DNA of 64,000 nucleotides, taken from Stomorhina lunata (taxonomy: Eukaryota > Arthropoda > Insecta > Diptera > Rhiniidae). The notes beneath the pieces were generated by a model that saw only the letters and a list, made by a program, of their open reading frames with translations, searched no databases and had not been told where the DNA came from. The translations under genes and the position numbers were made by a program. This document shows positions 61,001 to 64,000 of the stretch, in pieces (position 1 is the first letter of the stretch; each line of letters starts with the position of its first letter). The DNA lies in NCBI GenBank assembly GCA_933228675.1, contig OW121740.1:37085792-37149791 (forward strand), read 5' to 3'.

Positions 61001-63505
61001 TTTTTATAGGAAATTTTTTAAAAATTTCCTATTTTTATAGGAAATTTTTTAAAAATTTCCTATTTTTATAGGAAATTTTTTAAAAATTTCCTATTTTTAT
61101 AGGAAATTTTTTAAAAATTTCCTATTTTTATAGGAAATTTTTTAAAAATTTCCTATTTTTATAGGAGATTTTTTAAAAATTTCCTATTTTTATAGGAAAT
61201 TTTTTAAAAATTTCCTATTTTTATAGGAAATTTTTTAAAAATTTCCTATTTTTATAGGAGATTTTTTAAAAATTTCCTATTTTTATAGGAAATTTTTTAA
61301 AAATTTCCTATTTTTATAGGAGATTTTTTAAAAATTTCCTATTTTTATAGGAAATTTTTTAAAAATTTCCTATTTTTATAGGAAATTTTTTAAAAATTTC
61401 CTATTTTTATAGGAAATTTTTTAAAAATTTCCTATTTTTATAGGAAATTTTTTAAAAATTTCCTATTTTTATAGGAAATTTTTTAAAAATTTCCTATTTT
61501 TATAGGAAATTTTTTAAAAATTTCCTATTTTTATAGGAAATTTTTTAAAAATTTCCTATTTTTATAGGAAATTTTTTAAAAATTTCCTAGTTTTATAGGA
61601 AATTTTTTAAAAATTTCCTATTTTTATAGGAAATTTTTTAAAAATTTCCTATTTTTATAGGAAATTTTTTAAAAATTTCCTATTTTTATAGGAAATTTTT
61701 TAAAAATTTCTTATTTTTATAGGAGATTTTTTAAAAATTTCCTATTTTTATAGGAGATTTTTTAAAAAATTCCTATTTTTATAGGAAATTTTTTAAAAAT
61801 TTCCTATTTTTATAGGAAATTTTTTAAAAATTTCCTATTTTTATAGGAGATTTTTTAAAAATTTCCTATTTTTATAGGAAATTTTTTAAAAATTTCCTAT
61901 TTTTATAGGAGATTTTTTAAAAATTTCCTATTTTTATAGGAAATTTTTTAAAAATTTCTTATTTTTATAGGAAATTTTTTAAAAATTTCCTATTTTTATA
62001 GGAAATTTTTTAAAAATTTCCTATTTTTATAGGAAATTTTTTAAAAATTTCCTATTTTTATAGGAAATTTTTTAAAAATTTCCTATTTTTATAGGAAATT
62101 TTTTAAAAATTTCCTATTTTTATAGGAAATTTTTTAAAAATTTCCTATTTTTATAGGAAATTTTTTAAAAATTTCCTATTTTAATAGGAAATTTTTTAAA
62201 AATTTCCTATTTTTATAGGAAATTTTTTAAAAATTTCCTATTTTTATAGGAAATTTTTTAAAAATTTCTTATTTTTATAGGAAATTTTTTAAAAATTTCC
62301 TATTTTTATAGGAAATTTTTCAAAAATTTCCTATTTCTATAGGAAATTTTTCAAAAATTTCCTATTTCTATAGGAAATTTTTCAAAAATTTCCTATTTCT
62401 ATAGGAAATTTTTCAAAAATTTCCTATTTTTATAGGAAATTTTTCAAAAATTTCCTATTTTTATAGGAAATTTTTCAAAAATTTCCTATTTTTATAGGAA
62501 ATTTTTCAAAAATTTCCTATTTTTATAGGAAATTTTTCAAAAATTGCCTATTTTTATAGGAAATTTTTCAAAAATTTCCTATTTTTATAGGAAATTTTTC
62601 AAAAATTTCCTATTTTTATAGGAAATTTTTCAAAAATTTCCTATTTTTATAGGAAATTTTTCAAAAATTTCCTATTTTTATAGGAAATTTTTCAAAAATT
62701 TCCTATTTTTATAGGAAATTTTTCAAAAATTTCCTATTTTTATAGGAAATTTTTCAAAAATTTCCTATTTTTATAGGAAATTTTTCAAAAATTTCCTATT
62801 TTTATAGGAAATTTTTCAAAAATTTCCTATTTTTATAGGAAATTTTTCAAAAATTTCCTATTTTTATAGGAAATTTTTCAAAAATTTCCTATTTTTATAG
62901 GAAATTTTTCAAAAATTTCCTATTTTTATAGGAAATTTTTCAAAAATTTCCTATTTTTATAGGAAATTTTTCAAAAATTTCCTATTTTTATAGGAAATTT
63001 TTCAAAAATTTCCTATTTTTATAGGAAATTTTTCAAAAATTTCCTATTTTTATAGGAAATTTTTCAAAAATTTCCTATTTTTATAGGAAATTTTTCAAAA
63101 ATTTCCTATTTTTATAGGAAATTTTTCAAAAATTTCCTATTTTTATAGGAAATTTTTCAAAAATTTCCTATTTTTATAGGAAATTTTTCAAAAATTTCCT
63201 ATTTTTATAGGAAATTTTTCAAAAATTTCCTATTTTTATAGGAAATTTTTCAAAAATTTCCTATTTTTATAGGAAATTTTTCAAAAATTTCCTATTTTTA
63301 TAGGAAATTTTTCAAAAATTTCCTATTTTTATAAGAAATTTTTCAAAAATTTCCTATTTTTATAGGAAATTTTTCAAAAATTTCCTATTTTTATAGGAAA
63401 TTTTTCAAAAATTTCCTATTTTTATAGGAAAATTTTCAAAAATTTCCTATTTTTATAGGAAAATTTTCAAAAATTTCCTATTTTTAAAGGAAATTTTTCA
63501 AAAAT
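58078..63505 (+). repeat. Satellite S2, 31-bp palindromic unit, main array
   Basis: About 175 tandem copies. Each unit holds a perfect 23-base hairpin: arms TAGGAAATTTTT and AAAAATTTCCTA (12 bp) around one central C, with a TTTTTA linker. Left units (58078-58290) are degenerate, the right edge ends sharply near 63505. Internal blocks differ: most units have the central C (TTTCAAAA), but nearly all units in 60670-62310 have T (TTTTAAAA), some also GGAGATTT. A small CTATTTCTATAGG block lies at 62330-62405. The unit is the same family, inverted, as 10032-10667. Confidence 0.98.
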
Positions 63506-64000
63506 GTTCGTATTTTTATCACTTCTTAAAGAGTTAAATTAAACAAGCTTCACTTCGTTTATATGATTAATTAATTAAACTTAAATTATTGACTATAAAC
63601 CCAAACATCAGAATATAGTCTCTTCAAACAACAATAATAACTTCAAAGCAACAAATTGTTCTATTGTTTATAAAGAATCCAATGAACCATCCATTTAGAA
63701 AAAGACTCTGCATCTTGATGCCTCAGTTCATTAGTTATCATTTAGTTCTTTTGTTCCAAAGAACTCTATTCATAGAAATTCTTAAAAGAAAAGGTTTTGC
63801 AGTTGTTTTTTCTTGATCTATTGAATTGTTCAAATTCACTTGGATCCAGTAACTCATCTCACATTAATTTCAAGTACAAAATATTTAGTAAAGATCATTA
63901 GTTTTTCCGAAGATCGAGTAAATGAAAAATGTTTATTTTCATTTATTTTGTAAGCAAAACATTATTTCTTGAAAGCGAGATCATTTATTAAATTTGTTCC
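63506..64000. other. Complex AT-rich sequence to window end
   Basis: No satellite, transposon end, RNA gene or convincing coding frame is visible. Confidence 0.55.

Overview
This window looks like a gene-poor, very AT-rich piece of insect nuclear chromatin, most likely from a higher fly (inferred). The evidence is the set of interspersed repeats: Helitron-like DINE-1 (INE-1) elements with a (GTCY)n core and the terminal 3' hairpin plus ACTTGTT end known from flies, piggyBac and Tc1/mariner relics, a decayed non-LTR retrotransposon with RNase H, tRNA-derived SINEs and many MITEs. I find no intact host protein gene, no rRNA and no convincing functional tRNA. All longer reading frames are broken transposon genes or translations of simple repeats. 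The segment could be pericentric or sex-chromosome heterochromatin, or the inside of a giant intron; the sequence alone cannot say which.

Layout. 1-5.06 kb is an 11-bp satellite (GGTTCTGTTCT), and 8.63-10.03 kb is the same satellite inverted, around a 3.6 kb core with a DINE element and a 62-bp-arm hairpin. At 10.03 kb the inverted satellite runs directly into a 31-bp palindromic satellite (S2, minus sense) up to 10.67 kb. 11.39-14.40 kb is a related satellite (S3) that changes abruptly from a 29-bp to a 31-bp unit near 13.34 kb. 15.5-21.1 kb is nested DNA transposons and DINEs. 22.5-24.2 kb is another 31-bp satellite (S4). 24.2-26.1 kb is the most complex-looking, least repetitive stretch.

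26.1-40 kb is a thicket of DINE elements, a TTAGGGTG-ended transposon, a mariner relic, SINEs and a degenerate 130-bp tandem repeat. 41.1-45.1 kb is a ~30-bp palindromic satellite (S5) that contains a nearly perfect 1,649-bp tandem duplication. 45.2-49.4 kb is a DINE carrying a broken piggyBac element and an internally deleted mariner. 51-55.2 kb is non-LTR retrotransposon debris interrupted by MITEs with TA-rich target sites. 56.3-56.9 kb is a MITE. 58.1-63.5 kb is the large S2 array in plus sense, and single-copy-looking AT-rich DNA runs to the end.

The most striking whole-window pattern is that S2, S3, S4 and S5 differ in sequence yet share a design: a unit of 29-31 bp, a perfect short palindrome at the core (AAATTTTCGAAAATTT, TTTTCTATAGAAAA and similar) and an ATAG[A/G]AAA stretch. 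This suggests one diversifying satellite superfamily or a common selective or mechanistic constraint on unit length and dyad symmetry. No genes cooperate here in a pathway; the biology of the window is that of mobile DNA and satellite evolution.
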